Shown: positions 19,505 through 30,297 of the stretch, piece by piece
How the letters are laid out: the number at the start of each line of letters is the position of its first letter
How positions within the stretch are numbered: the stretch's first letter is position 1
Source of the DNA: Mesorhizobium loti
Lineage (GTDB): Bacteria > Pseudomonadota > Alphaproteobacteria > Rhizobiales > Rhizobiaceae
DNA: 64,000 bases
Reading direction: 5' to 3'
Assembly: GCA_002356515.1 (NCBI GenBank)
Contig: AP017605.1
Coordinates: 1-64,000 of the forward strand
The notes under the pieces: model-generated
What the model was told of the DNA's origin: nothing
Databases searched by the model: none
What the model saw: only the letters and a program-made list of their open reading frames with translations
Made by a program: the position numbers and the translations under genes

Positions 19505-19906
19505 GTGACGACCATGGATGATGCGAGCATCGCTGCCGAGACCACTCCGGAACCCGCCGCCAACAGCGTCGTTTCCGCTTCGGCCATTCCCGCCGACGAA
19601 CTGGCGCGGCTGACCGACGACATCGTCTCGGCGCTGAAGACGGTCTACGACCCGGAAATTCCGGCCGACATCTACGAGCTTGGCCTCGTCTACAAGATCG
19701 ACATCGAGGACGACCGCTCGGTCAAGATTGATATGACGCTGACCGCGCCGGGCTGCCCGGTGGCCGGCGAAATGCCCGGCTGGGTCGAAAATGCCGTCGG
19801 CGCCGTCGAGGGCGTGTCCGGCGTCGAGGTCAATATGACGTTCGACCCGCCATGGTCACCCGACCGCATGTCGGAAGAGGCGCAGGTTGCGGTGGGCTGG
19901 TACTAA
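19505..19906 (+). CDS. sufT: SUF system assembly protein SufT (MIP18/DUF59 family)
   Basis: A protein of 130-133 residues with the MIP18-like fold. The core TVYDPEIPADIYELGLVYKI and the MTLTAPGCPVAGEMP cysteine loop are diagnostic of SufT, a late-acting Fe-S maturation factor. The N-terminal 35 residues are low-complexity and variable. GTG at 19505 and ATG at 19514 are both possible starts. It corresponds to sufX in the Agrobacterium operon naming. Confidence 0.92.
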   Translation: MTTMDDASIAAETTPEPAANSVVSASAIPADELARLTDDIVSALKTVYDPEIPADIYELGLVYKIDIEDDRSVKIDMTLTAPGCPVAGEMPGWVENAVGAVEGVSGVEVNMTFDPPWSPDRMSEEAQVAVGWY

Positions 19907-19952
19907 TGCATGTCGCCCAAAAGTGACCTCGGTTTTGGGACAACGACATGCA
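19907..19952. repeat. Intergenic palindromic element, TGCATGTCG-arm type
   Basis: A 46-base palindrome bounded by TGCATGTCG and CGACATGCA with the core CCCAAAAGTGACCTCGGTTTTGGG. It starts right after the sufT stop codon. It is a second copy of the element at 8795-8839. Confidence 0.85.
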
Positions 19953-19963
19953 TCAAGCAAAAG

Positions 19964-19986
19964 CCTAAAGCGTGTCACGCTTTAGG
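19964..19986. repeat. Perfect 11-1-11 palindrome
   Basis: CCTAAAGCGTG-T-CACGCTTTAGG is a perfect inverted repeat, 11 bases downstream of the preceding element. The pair lies between sufT and sufA, inside the operon. It could fold as an RNA hairpin that changes the ratio of sufA to the upstream genes. Confidence 0.75.
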
Positions 19987-20090
19987 CCGGCAGAGGCTGG
20001 CGCACTTGCGCCAGTGGTAAAACTTCACCATTTTAGGTGAGGAATCATTCGGCAGGCCTTGAACCTGCATGGAATGGAGAAGGAAAAAGA

Positions 20091-20471
20091 ATGGGACGCT
20101 TTGCCGTCATAACGATGACCGAAAAGGCCGCCGATCGGGTGCGCGAGATCGTCGCCACGCGCGACAATGCGCATGGCATCCGTCTTGGCATCAAGAAGGG
20201 TGGCTGCGCCGGCATGGAATACACGGTCGATCTGGTGACCGAACCCAACACCAAGGACGACCACATCGAGCGTGACGGCGCGCATGTCTATGTGGCGCCT
20301 GAGGCCGCCCTGTTCCTGTTCGGCACCGAGATGGATTTCGAGCAGACGACGCTGCGCACCGGCTTCACCTTCCACAACCCGAACCAGAGTTCGGCCTGCG
20401 GCTGTGGCGAGTCCGTCGAACTGAAGCCGGCTGATCTCAAGGCGTTGGCAGAGGCACGCGCCTCGGCCTGA
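20091..20471 (+). CDS. sufA: A-type Fe-S carrier SufA (HesB/IscA family)
   Basis: A 126-residue A-type carrier that receives clusters from the scaffold and delivers them to target proteins. The three cluster-binding cysteines are C39 (GGCAG), C103 and C105 (SACGCGES). The start was set at 20091 because a strong GGAGAAGGAAA site precedes it; an in-frame ATG at 20037 lacks one. It is the last suf gene and is set apart from sufT by 184 bases containing two palindromes. Confidence 0.95.
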   Translation: MGRFAVITMTEKAADRVREIVATRDNAHGIRLGIKKGGCAGMEYTVDLVTEPNTKDDHIERDGAHVYVAPEAALFLFGTEMDFEQTTLRTGFTFHNPNQSSACGCGESVELKPADLKALAEARASA

Positions 20472-20477
20472 TCTTTC

Positions 20478-20501
20478 CTTCGCCCTGCTTACGGGGCGAA
20501 G
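20478..20501. terminator. Hairpin between convergent sufA and GFA genes
   Basis: CTTCGCCC and GGGCGAAG form a perfect 8-base-pair stem with a loop of eight bases, in the 34-base gap between two convergent stops. No T-run follows on either strand, so it is a weak terminator candidate. The design resembles the hairpin at 55656-55681 (CTCC...TTTACGGGG). Confidence 0.5.
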
Positions 20502-20505
20502 AACA

Positions 20506-21003
20506 CTACTCCACCCACATTCCCGTCCGCCTGTGCCAGTCGGCGATCGACTCTTCTGGATAGACATCGAACACCTTGTCGCGCTTGCCGATCACGGGTT
20601 CGACCCAGTTCGCCTTGTATTTCAGCATCAGATGCACCTTTTCCGGCGGCTTCGGCAGGTCGCTGTCGATCGCCGAGGCGAAGGGATGCACCAGCTCCGG
20701 CCAGGTCGGGTCGTAGAGCCAGAGCGCCGACCCGCATTTGCGGCAGAAATTGCGCTCGCCGGTCGAGGCCTCGCAATGGGGATGCTCATCGTCCTCGATC
20801 TCGGCACGGTAGACGCCAAGGCTCCTCTTGCCCCTGATGTTAAGCGTTTCGTAGTCGGCGCCGAGATTGATGGCGAAACCGCCGCCGCCCTGCTGCTTGC
20901 GGCAGATCGAGCAGTAACACAGCATGAACGGCACCGGCGTGTGGCTTTCCACCTCGAAACGCACGGCGTTGCAGCGGCAGGATCCCTTGAGCAGAAGCGG
21001 CAT
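20506..21003 (-). CDS. GFA family (glutathione-dependent formaldehyde-activating enzyme-like) zinc protein
   Basis: A 165-residue protein of the GFA/CENP-V fold. Zinc-binding cysteines are seen in GSCRCNAV (C9, C11), LCYCSICRK (C29, C31, C34) and NFCRKCGS. The family includes a glutathione-formaldehyde adduct enzyme but most members have no proven activity. The start at 21003 (MPLLLKG) was chosen because family similarity begins there. It is divergent from the TfoX-like gene. Confidence 0.88.
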   Translation of the reverse strand: MPLLLKGSCRCNAVRFEVESHTPVPFMLCYCSICRKQQGGGGFAINLGADYETLNIRGKRSLGVYRAEIEDDEHPHCEASTGERNFCRKCGSALWLYDPTWPELVHPFASAIDSDLPKPPEKVHLMLKYKANWVEPVIGKRDKVFDVYPEESIADWHRRTGMWVE

Positions 21004-21088
21004 GACAAAAACTCCGACGGTTCTCAACCTGTCAGCATGATCTTGGTTGCGCAATGACAATGTCAAATGCCGGTGACATGATCGCGGC

Positions 21089-21412
21089 ATGGACAATGAG
21101 CGCATCGCCGAACTGTTCGCCGGCCTCGGCCCGGTCAGCATCCGCAGGCTGTTCGGCGGCAAGGGCATCTATTTCGACGGCGTCATCGTCGCCATCGTGC
21201 TGCGCGGCGAATTGCTGCTGAAGGCCGACGAGCAAAGCGCCCCCGACTTCGAAGCCGCCGGCTGCAAGCAATGGACCTACACTGGTTCGCGTCACGGCAA
21301 GCTGGTCGCGATGCCTTATTGGAGCATTCCCGACAGCGCCTTTGACGATCCCGACGAAATGACGGTGTGGGCGCGCCGGGCGTATGAGGCGGGGCGAAGG
21401 GCTGGGAAGTGA
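21089..21412 (+). CDS. TfoX/Sxy N-terminal domain protein
   Basis: A 107-residue protein covering only the N-terminal TfoX domain (RRLFGGKGIYFDG and the YWSIPDSAFDD block). In gammaproteobacteria full-length TfoX turns on competence genes. This short form lacks the C-terminal DNA-repair-like domain, and its role in rhizobia is unknown. It ends one base before the convergent psuG stop. Confidence 0.85.
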   Translation: MDNERIAELFAGLGPVSIRRLFGGKGIYFDGVIVAIVLRGELLLKADEQSAPDFEAAGCKQWTYTGSRHGKLVAMPYWSIPDSAFDDPDEMTVWARRAYEAGRRAGK

Positions 21413-21413
21413 A

Positions 21414-22331
<918 letters not shown>

Positions 22332-22408
22332 CTCGAGTCTCCAATCCGCAGTGGGTCGCATCCATAAGGACACGTAGCCTGCACTGCGGCGTTATGAATT
22401 TGCCGGTC

Positions 22409-23353
22409 TCATGCCACTTCCCGGGCTTCCGGCACAAGAGCCAGAGCATCCGCAAAGGCCGCAGCGGTGAAGTCGGGAACTGCGTCGGCGCTTTCTATGG
22501 CCAGCGTCGCCGCGGCAACGCCTTCGCGCAAGGCCTGGCGCAATGGCAGGCCGCGCAGCAGCGCTGCGATCGTCGCGCCCGCCAGCGCGTCGCCGGCGCC
22601 GGTGACGTCAGCGATTCTTCTTGGAGCAGGCGGCAGGATCGTAAAGGCGCCTGTGTCATCGAAGCCCAGCACCGGCGCGCTGCCTGCCGTGACCACGCCG
22701 CTGGCAAGGCCGCTGCATCGCAAACCGTCGATGACATCCCGCTCGGCGGCATTTGCGTTGACGCCGGCCAGCACGACGGCCTCGCGCCGGTTCATGAAGA
22801 CCAGCGCCAGCGCGCCGAGCACCGGTATCAGCCGCACCACCTTGGCCGGCGAAATGGCAATGGCATACACCGGCTTGTCGGCGGCAAGCGAAACCAGCCG
22901 TTCCAATGCCGAGGACGGCAGATTGGCGTCGCACAGGACGGCATCGGCGGCGGCGATCGCTTCGCGGACCTTGGATCGCCTCATCTGCTTGGGGAACGCC
23001 AGATCGTACAGCGCCATGTCGGCGAAGCCGACGATCAACTCGCCCTCGCGGTCGATCAACGCCGTATAGCTCGGTGTCGTGCGATCGAGGAACACCGCCG
23101 ACAGATCGGCGATCCCTGACTCGGCGATAGCGCGTGAAACGGTATCGCCGGCCGCATCGCCGCCCCGCATCGAAAGCAGTGAAGCCGAGACGCCGCGCCG
23201 CACTGTGCTGCGCAGCGCGTTGAAGACGCCGCCGCCGACATCCTCGCGCATCGTGCCGGGATTGGACGCGGCCGGCACGTAAGCGCCGGACACCTGGCCG
23301 CGCCGGTCGATATGGGCGCCGCCCACGGCCAGTATCTCGATGGATTTCACCAT
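22409..23353 (-). CDS. psuK: Pseudouridine kinase, PfkB family
   Basis: A 314-residue ribokinase-fold kinase. The N-terminal VGGAHIDRRGQ segment and the C-terminal ATP and catalytic motif DVTGAGDALAG mark PfkB enzymes. Position upstream of psuG on the same strand makes pseudouridine the likely substrate, giving salvage of the modified nucleoside from RNA turnover. The start at 23353 (MVKSIEI) was preferred to the ATG at 23389. The promoter must lie in the 281-base gap shared with recA. Confidence 0.9.
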   Translation of the reverse strand: MVKSIEILAVGGAHIDRRGQVSGAYVPAASNPGTMREDVGGGVFNALRSTVRRGVSASLLSMRGGDAAGDTVSRAIAESGIADLSAVFLDRTTPSYTALIDREGELIVGFADMALYDLAFPKQMRRSKVREAIAAADAVLCDANLPSSALERLVSLAADKPVYAIAISPAKVVRLIPVLGALALVFMNRREAVVLAGVNANAAERDVIDGLRCSGLASGVVTAGSAPVLGFDDTGAFTILPPAPRRIADVTGAGDALAGATIAALLRGLPLRQALREGVAAATLAIESADAVPDFTAAAFADALALVPEAREVA

Positions 23354-23495
23354 GCCGGCGATATGCCCTTTGTTATTGCAACTGCACAAGCGCTAGACTG
23401 CGTCGTAGACCTTCGCCAGCAAGATGGCGATTCGGCGCATCGATACAATCGAGCAGTCTGGCCCAATGCGGGGTTCATTCCTGTTCGATCTTTTG

Positions 23496-23576
23496 GTACG
23501 AAAAAAGAACAAATCCGGATATGACTTGTTTTTCAGATATTTGATCCCTCTTGCCAAACGAGAACAAAAAAGGTAC
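23496..23576 (+). promoter_or_regulatory. Two candidate LexA (SOS) half-matching boxes upstream of recA
   Basis: GTAC-N7-GAAC (23496-23510) and GAAC-N7-GTAC (23562-23576) each differ by one base from the alphaproteobacterial direct-repeat SOS box GAAC-N7-GAAC. Both have A-rich spacers and sit 58-139 bases before recA. A GTTC-N6-GTTC pair lies at 23473-23486 but has the wrong spacing. Confidence 0.45.
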
Positions 23577-23634
23577 AAAATGGCAGGGATTACGGATTGT
23601 CCGGCCTTCATTGACGACCAAGGGGTGATGTATC

Positions 23635-24735
<1,101 letters not shown>

Positions 24736-24811
24736 GCGACGGCCAGAGTTCGGCCATAAAGTCGGCCTATGACCTGATGCTTAAGTAATCGAGTTCTTTA
24801 GTACCGCGTCC

Positions 24812-24847
24812 AAACCGCCGGCCTTCGAGCCGGCGGTTTTGTTTTTG
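24812..24847 (+). terminator. Intrinsic terminator of recA
   Basis: AAACCGCCGGC-CTTCGA-GCCGGCGGTTT forms an 11-base-pair stem followed by TTTTGTTTTT. It lies 76 bases after the recA stop. Confidence 0.9.
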
Positions 24848-24962
24848 GGCAGCGTCGAGCCAGCCTGGCAGCTCCTTGATTGGCCCAATTCCGTGTTTCT
24901 GGACAGGCTGGGGCGTGCCCGCTAAAAGGCCAAATCTATTTCTGCAAAGCAGAGACCAGTTT

Positions 24963-24985
24963 CCGCCGGCCTCGCCGGCGGTTTT
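24963..24985 (+). terminator. Terminator-like hairpin in the alaS leader
   Basis: CCGCCGGC-CTC-GCCGGCGG followed by TTTT ends 18 bases before the alaS ATG and just before its AAAGG ribosome-binding site. It repeats most of the recA terminator stem 150 bases upstream. It may act as a second terminator for read-through, or as an attenuator of alaS. Confidence 0.5.
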
Positions 24986-25003
24986 CGCGAAAAGGCAGCA
25001 GTC

Positions 25004-27670
25004 ATGAGTGGCGTGAACGAGATCCGGTCGACCTTTCTCGACTATTTCCGCAAGGAGGGCCACGAGGTCGTGGCCTCGAGCCCGCTCGTGCCGCGCAACG
25101 ATCCGACATTGATGTTCACCAATGCCGGCATGGTGCAGTTCAAGAACGTCTTCACCGGTCTGGAGAAGCGGTCCTATTCGCGCGCCACCACTGCGCAGAA
25201 GAGCGTACGCGCCGGCGGCAAGCACAACGACCTCGACAATGTCGGCTACACCGCGCGCCATTTGACCTTCTTCGAGATGCTCGGCAATTTCTCCTTCGGC
25301 GATTATTTCAAGGAGCGTGCCATCGAGCTTGCCTGGAACCTGATCACCAAGGAGTTCGGGCTGAAGAAGGACAAGCTGCTGGTCACCGTCTACCACACGG
25401 ACGACGAGGCGGCCGGCTTCTGGAAGAAGATCGCGGGTTTCTCGGACGATCGCATCATCCGCATCGCGACCGCGGACAATTTCTGGGCGATGGGCGACAC
25501 CGGTCCCTGCGGCCCGTGCTCGGAAATCTTCATCGATCGTGGCGAGCACATTTGGGGTGGTCCTCCCGGCAGCCCGGAAGAGGATGGCGACCGCTTCCTC
25601 GAATTCTGGAACCTGGTGTTCATGCAGTATGAACAGGTGACGAAGGAGGAGCGCATCGACTTGCCGCGCCCGTCGATCGACACCGGCATGGGCCTGGAGC
25701 GCATGGCCTCCATCCTGCAAGGCGTGGAAAGCGTCTTCGAGACCGACCTGTTCCGGCACCTGATCGATGCGGCGTCTTCCGCGCTCGGCCGCGCTCCCGA
25801 TGCGGAAACGGTGGCGTCCTACCGCGTCATTGCCGATCATTTGCGCTCGTCCTCCTTCCTGGTCGCCGACGGAGTGCTGCCGTCGAACGAGGGCCGCGGC
25901 TATGTGCTGCGCCGCATCATGCGCCGCGCCATGCGCCACGCGCAGCTGCTTGGCGCGAACGAGCCGCTGATGTGGAAGCTTGTGCCGGCGCTGGTGCGCG
26001 AGATGGGCCAGGCCTATCCCGAATTGCTGCGCGGCGAGCAGCTGATCACCGAGACGCTGAAGCTCGAGGAGACGCGCTTCCGCAAGACGCTGGTGCGCGG
26101 CCTCGGTCTGCTTTCGGAGGCAACCGAGACACTTCATGCCGGCGACATGCTGGATGGCGAGACGGCGTTCAAGCTCTACGACACTTACGGCTTCCCGCTC
26201 GACCTGACGCAGGACGCTCTGCGCCAGCGCAGCATCTCGGTCGATCTGGCCGGCTTCACCAATGCGATGGAGCAGCAGAAGGCCGAGGCGCGCAAACATT
26301 GGACCGGGTCCGGCGAGGCCGCCACCGAGACGGTGTGGTTCTCGGTGCGCGAAAAGACCGGCGCCACCGAGTTCCTCGGTTACGAGACTGAAGCTGCGGA
26401 AGGCCTCATCCAGGCGCTGGTCAAGGACGGCAAGACCGTCGACAGCGCCGGCAAGGGCGACGCCGTCGCCGTGGTCGTCAACCAGACGCCGTTCTATGGC
26501 GAGTCGGGCGGCCAGATGGGCGATACCGGCATCATCTCGGGCGAAGGATTCTCGATCGAGATTTCCGACACGCAGAAAAAGGCCGACGGGCTGTTCGTGC
26601 ATCTCGGCAAGGTGGCGAGCGGCACCGTCAAGACGGGCGCTGCCGTCGAGCTCAAGGTGGACCATGCGCGCCGCACCAGGCTGCGTGCCAACCACTCTGC
26701 CACGCACCTGATCCACGAGGCGCTGCGCGAGGTGCTGGGCACCCATGTCGCGCAGAAGGGCTCGCTGGTCGCGCCGGAGCGGCTGCGCTTCGACATCTCG
26801 CACAACAAACCGATCTCGGCCGAAGAGCTCGAAGAGGTCGAGCGCATGGCCAACGAAATTGTCGTGCAGAACGGCCCGGTGACGACGCGCCTGATGTCGG
26901 TCGACGACGCCATCGCCGAGGGCGCCATGGCGCTGTTCGGCGAGAAGTATGGCGACGAGGTGCGCGTCGTGTCGATGGGCACCGGCCTGCACGGCGCCAA
27001 GGCCAACCGGCCCTATTCGGTCGAACTCTGCGGCGGCACACATGTCAGGGCGACCGGCGATATCGGCCTGGTCCGAGTCGTCTCCGACAGTGCGGTCGCT
27101 GCCGGCGTGCGCCGTATCGAGGCGCTGACCGGCGAGGCGGCCAGAAAACATCTCGACGAACAGGACAGGCGCCTGAAGGCGGCGGCAGCCGTGCTGAAGA
27201 TCTCGCCTGCCGACGTGCCGGCGCGTGTCGAGACGCTGCTCGAAGAGCGCAAGAAGCTCGAGAAGGAACTGAGCGAAGCGCGCAAGAAGCTGGCGCTGGG
27301 CGGCGGTGCCGCGTCGGGTGGGCCCTCGGAGAATGAGACGGTTGCGGGCGTCAGCTTCCTCGGCAAGGCGGTCTCCGGCGTGTCGCCCAAGGATCTGAAG
27401 CCGCTCGCCGATGCCGGCAAGACCTCGCTTGGTTCTGGCGTCGTCGTCTTCGTCGGTGCCGGCGAGGACAACAGGGCCAGCGTCGTCGTCGCCGTCACCG
27501 ACGACCTCGTCGGCCGCTTCAGCGCCGTCGACCTGGTGCGCGTCGCCTCCGCCGCCTTGGGCGGGCAGGGCGGCGGCGGACGGCCCGATATGGCGCAGGC
27601 CGGCGGACCGGATGCGTCGAAGGCCAACGATGCGATCGCGGCTGTGAGGGCGGCACTCGAAGCCGCCTGA
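25004..27670 (+). CDS. alaS: Alanyl-tRNA synthetase
   Basis: An 888-residue class II synthetase. The N-terminal catalytic core opens with [16 protein letters not shown]. The editing domain holds the zinc motif HSATHLIH and CGGTHV. A C-terminal coiled segment (about 740-770, rich in KK/LE) and the C-Ala domain complete the protein. The start follows AAAGG with eight bases of spacing. All expected domains are intact. Confidence 0.98.
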   Translation: MSGVNEIRSTFLDYFRKEGHEVVASSPLVPRNDPTLMFTNAGMVQFKNVFTGLEKRSYSRATTAQKSVRAGGKHNDLDNVGYTARHLTFFEMLGNFSFGDYFKERAIELAWNLITKEFGLKKDKLLVTVYHTDDEAAGFWKKIAGFSDDRIIRIATADNFWAMGDTGPCGPCSEIFIDRGEHIWGGPPGSPEEDGDRFLEFWNLVFMQYEQVTKEERIDLPRPSIDTGMGLERMASILQGVESVFETDLFRHLIDAASSALGRAPDAETVASYRVIADHLRSSSFLVADGVLPSNEGRGYVLRRIMRRAMRHAQLLGANEPLMWKLVPALVREMGQAYPELLRGEQLITETLKLEETRFRKTLVRGLGLLSEATETLHAGDMLDGETAFKLYDTYGFPLDLTQDALRQRSISVDLAGFTNAMEQQKAEARKHWTGSGEAATETVWFSVREKTGATEFLGYETEAAEGLIQALVKDGKTVDSAGKGDAVAVVVNQTPFYGESGGQMGDTGIISGEGFSIEISDTQKKADGLFVHLGKVASGTVKTGAAVELKVDHARRTRLRANHSATHLIHEALREVLGTHVAQKGSLVAPERLRFDISHNKPISAEELEEVERMANEIVVQNGPVTTRLMSVDDAIAEGAMALFGEKYGDEVRVVSMGTGLHGAKANRPYSVELCGGTHVRATGDIGLVRVVSDSAVAAGVRRIEALTGEAARKHLDEQDRRLKAAAAVLKISPADVPARVETLLEERKKLEKELSEARKKLALGGGAASGGPSENETVAGVSFLGKAVSGVSPKDLKPLADAGKTSLGSGVVVFVGAGEDNRASVVVAVTDDLVGRFSAVDLVRVASAALGGQGGGGRPDMAQAGGPDASKANDAIAAVRAALEAA

Positions 27671-27680
27671 AAGCCGCGAC

Positions 27681-28976
27681 ATGAAAATTCTCGTCCTCGG
27701 CGGCTATGGGTTGATCGGGGACGCCGTCATCGGCCGCTTGCTTCGCGACGGTCATCAGGTCACCGGCCTCGGCCGCGATGTTCGGGATGCCGGGCGCCGC
27801 CGGCCGTCGGTTCGCTGGATCGCGGCGGACATGTCGAAATTGCTTGCCGCTGAAGACTGGCTGCCGGTGGTCGCAGGCATGGACGCGGTGGTCAATGCGG
27901 CAGGCGCTTTGCAGGACGGCCCGCGCGACCGCCTCGACGCCGTTCACCGGGGCTCGGTGGTGGCACTCGTCACGGCCTGCGAAAGGGCCGGCGTGCGGTG
28001 CTTTGCACAGATCTCCGCGATCGGCGCCGATCTCTCCTCGGCAAATCCTTTCTTCCGCACCAAGGCGCAAGGCGACAAGGCCGTCGCAAGCTCCTCGCTG
28101 GAATGGACGATCCTGCGGCCCGGCCTGGTGATCTCGCCTGCCGCCTATGGCGGCACAGCACTTCTGCGCGCCCTTGCGGCATTTCCCGGTTTTGTTCCGG
28201 CCGTCATGCCACGCCATCTGATCCAGACCGTTTCGGTCACCGACGTTGCCGAAGCGGTGTCATTGGCAGTCGCCGGATCGCTGCCGCCCAGACTTGCCGT
28301 CGATCTCGTCGAAGGCAATGCCAGACCGCTCGCCGATGTCTTGCTGACCCTGCGTGCGTGGCTTGGTCTGCCGCCGGCGAAAGTCGTGCCGATGCCGGCC
28401 ATTCTTGGCCGGCTGGCAGGTGGCATAGCTGATATGCTTGGCATTCTTGGTTGGCGATCTCCGTTGCGCAGTGCAGCCCTTGCCGCGGTGGCGCGCGGCG
28501 TGACAGGCGATGCCACGGCCTGGAACCAGGTCTCCGACCGTCCGCTTCAGCCGCTGGAAGCAACGCTGGCCGACATGCCCACAAATGTCCAGGAACGATG
28601 GTTTGCCCGGCTCTGGCTGGCGAAGCCTGTCATCTTCGCTGGTCTGTCCCTGTTCTGGCTCGTTTCGGGCATCATCGGCCTGATCCGGCAAGAGGCAGCG
28701 GCGGATATCCTTGTTTCGCACGGCGTGTCGGCGAGCCTCGCCCATCTGTCGGTTCTTGGCGGAGGTGTGGCGGATATCCTGGTCGGCGCGGCTGTCGTGG
28801 TCCGATCCCTGGCCCGGCGCGCGCTGCTGGCGATGATGGCGATCACGCTGTCCTATCTAGCTGCGGCGACGCTTCTTGTCCCCGGTCTATGGCTTGATCC
28901 GCTGGGACCGCTGGTCAAGACGATCCCCGCGCTTTGCCTGGTGCTGGTGGCGCTCGCGGTGCTCGACGAGCGATGA
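27681..28976 (+). CDS. NAD(P)-binding epimerase-like protein fused to a DoxX-like membrane domain
   Basis: A 431-residue fusion. Residues 1-about 290 form an atypical short-chain dehydrogenase/NAD(P)H-binding domain (LVLGGYGLIGDA, GGYGxIG nucleotide motif). Residues about 305-431 contain four membrane segments of the DoxX-like type. Such fusions are known in proteobacteria but have no proven role; a membrane redox or quinone-linked function is plausible. It starts ten bases after alaS and overlaps the DUF2269 gene by four bases. Confidence 0.85.
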   Translation: MKILVLGGYGLIGDAVIGRLLRDGHQVTGLGRDVRDAGRRRPSVRWIAADMSKLLAAEDWLPVVAGMDAVVNAAGALQDGPRDRLDAVHRGSVVALVTACERAGVRCFAQISAIGADLSSANPFFRTKAQGDKAVASSSLEWTILRPGLVISPAAYGGTALLRALAAFPGFVPAVMPRHLIQTVSVTDVAEAVSLAVAGSLPPRLAVDLVEGNARPLADVLLTLRAWLGLPPAKVVPMPAILGRLAGGIADMLGILGWRSPLRSAALAAVARGVTGDATAWNQVSDRPLQPLEATLADMPTNVQERWFARLWLAKPVIFAGLSLFWLVSGIIGLIRQEAAADILVSHGVSASLAHLSVLGGGVADILVGAAVVVRSLARRALLAMMAITLSYLAAATLLVPGLWLDPLGPLVKTIPALCLVLVALAVLDER

Positions 28977-29452
28977 GCCTCTGGGCTGACATATTGCGCT
29001 GGGCGCATGTCATCGGCGCCACGGTTCTGTTCGGCACCGGCGCCGGCATTGCCTTCTTCATGCTGATGGCGCAGCGCACCGGCCGCGCCGATATCGTCGC
29101 CCATGTCGCCGGCACGGTCGTCGTCGCCGACACGATTTTTACGGCGACCGCCATCATCGTCCAGCCGATCACGGGCGTGTTGCTGGCGCGGGCGGTGGGC
29201 TGGCCGCTCTCCGAAGGCTGGATAGTGCTGTCTTTGCTGCTTTATGTCGTGACTGGTCTGTTCTGGCTGCCGGTGGTGTGGATTCAGATTCGGATCCGGA
29301 ATCTGGCGCGGCAGGCGGCCCTCGAAAACGCGCCGCTACCCACTGAGGAGAAGCGCCTGTTTCGCATCTGGTTTGCTTGCGGCTTCCCGGCCTTTGGCGC
29401 GGTGCTTGCGATCCTCTGGCTGATGGTGACCCGGCCAGAAATCAGTTTCTAA
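28973..29452 (+). CDS. DUF2269 integral membrane protein
   Basis: A 159-residue protein with four membrane segments (about 7-28, 43-65, 75-98 and 135-153). The WAHVIGATVLFGTGAGIAFF opening is the DUF2269 hallmark, with a histidine in the first helix that could bind haem or metal. The ATG overlaps the upstream stop as ATGA. Pairing with the SDR-DoxX gene suggests one membrane complex; its function is unknown. Confidence 0.85.
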   Translation: MSLWADILRWAHVIGATVLFGTGAGIAFFMLMAQRTGRADIVAHVAGTVVVADTIFTATAIIVQPITGVLLARAVGWPLSEGWIVLSLLLYVVTGLFWLPVVWIQIRIRNLARQAALENAPLPTEEKRLFRIWFACGFPAFGAVLAILWLMVTRPEISF

Positions 29453-29498
29453 TGCGCTGGTGCCGCCCGGATATTCAAAGGCCGATCGGGAGAAAGAT

Positions 29499-30293
29499 GT
29501 GCCAACACTGATCATGTATCAGGCCGATGCTTTCGCCGATCGGGTTTTTCAGGGCAACCCGGCGGCCGTCCTCATTCTGGAGGACTGGCTTCCGGAAGAG
29601 GTCATGCAGGCCGTTGCCAATGAGAACAATTTGGTTGAGACCGCCTTCGCGCGACCGAATGGCGCGGGGTGGGACCTACGTTGGTTCACGCCGGTGCATG
29701 AGGCCGAGTTCTGCGGCCACGCGACGCTCGCCACAGCACATGTGCTTGCTGAGGCTTACAACGTTTCTGGCGACATGGCCTTTGCGACGCGGGTCGGCGA
29801 GATCAGGGTTTCGCAACATGACGGTGCCTATCGGCTCGACCTGCCATGCTTCCCGCCACAGCCGCTCGATCTCGAATTGACACGCACGCTTCAGGACAGC
29901 GTATCGGCCAGACCAGTCGCGTGCTTTCGCAATTTCGAGAACCTGTTCGTCGAGCTTGCCGATGAAGCCGCCGTGCGATCTTTCGTTCCCGATCTATTCA
30001 AGATCGCGGCCTTCGACCCGCTCGGTGTCGTTGTCACCGCGCGGGGCGGCGGCCATGATTTCGTGTCGCGCTACTTCGCTCCGGCAGCGGGCATTCCCGA
30101 GGACCCTGTGACCGGTTCGATCCATGCGACGCTGGTGCCGTACTGGGCTGAAAAGCTTGGCAAGACCCATCTGTCGGCGTCCCAATGCTCCCAGCGCGGC
30201 GGCCATTTGCTGTGCGAGCTTGCGGATGACCGCGTGCTGATCAGCGGTCGCGCCAAAACCTTCATGAAGGCGGAAATCTATCTTCCCGATTGA
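29499..30293 (+). CDS. PhzF family isomerase/epimerase
   Basis: A 264-residue protein with the diaminopimelate-epimerase-like fold of PhzF. The NPAAV loop, catalytic E48 (NLVETAF), the FCGHATLATAH block and PEDPVTGSIHATL are all present. PhzF proper makes phenazines, but isolated homologues occur widely and their substrate is usually unknown; no phz genes are nearby. GTG at 29499 was chosen because GGGAGAA precedes it; ATG at 29514 is an alternative. Confidence 0.9.
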   Translation: MPTLIMYQADAFADRVFQGNPAAVLILEDWLPEEVMQAVANENNLVETAFARPNGAGWDLRWFTPVHEAEFCGHATLATAHVLAEAYNVSGDMAFATRVGEIRVSQHDGAYRLDLPCFPPQPLDLELTRTLQDSVSARPVACFRNFENLFVELADEAAVRSFVPDLFKIAAFDPLGVVVTARGGGHDFVSRYFAPAAGIPEDPVTGSIHATLVPYWAEKLGKTHLSASQCSQRGGHLLCELADDRVLISGRAKTFMKAEIYLPD

Positions 30294-30297
30294 TGCG

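Noticed and set aside
23473..23486. GTTC-N6-GTTC as a LexA box for recA
   Set aside because: Spacing is six rather than the seven bases of the alphaproteobacterial box; the two boxes further downstream are closer matches in spacing.
24880..25003. Possible leader peptide before alaS
   Set aside because: The frame opening at 24880 runs on into alaS in another frame, has no good ribosome-binding site, and shows no run of alanine codons that would support attenuation by translation.
24767..27682. 971-codon open frame on the minus strand opposite alaS
   Set aside because: Antisense shadow of a complete, well-conserved alaS; no recognisable domains and it begins beyond the next gene's start.
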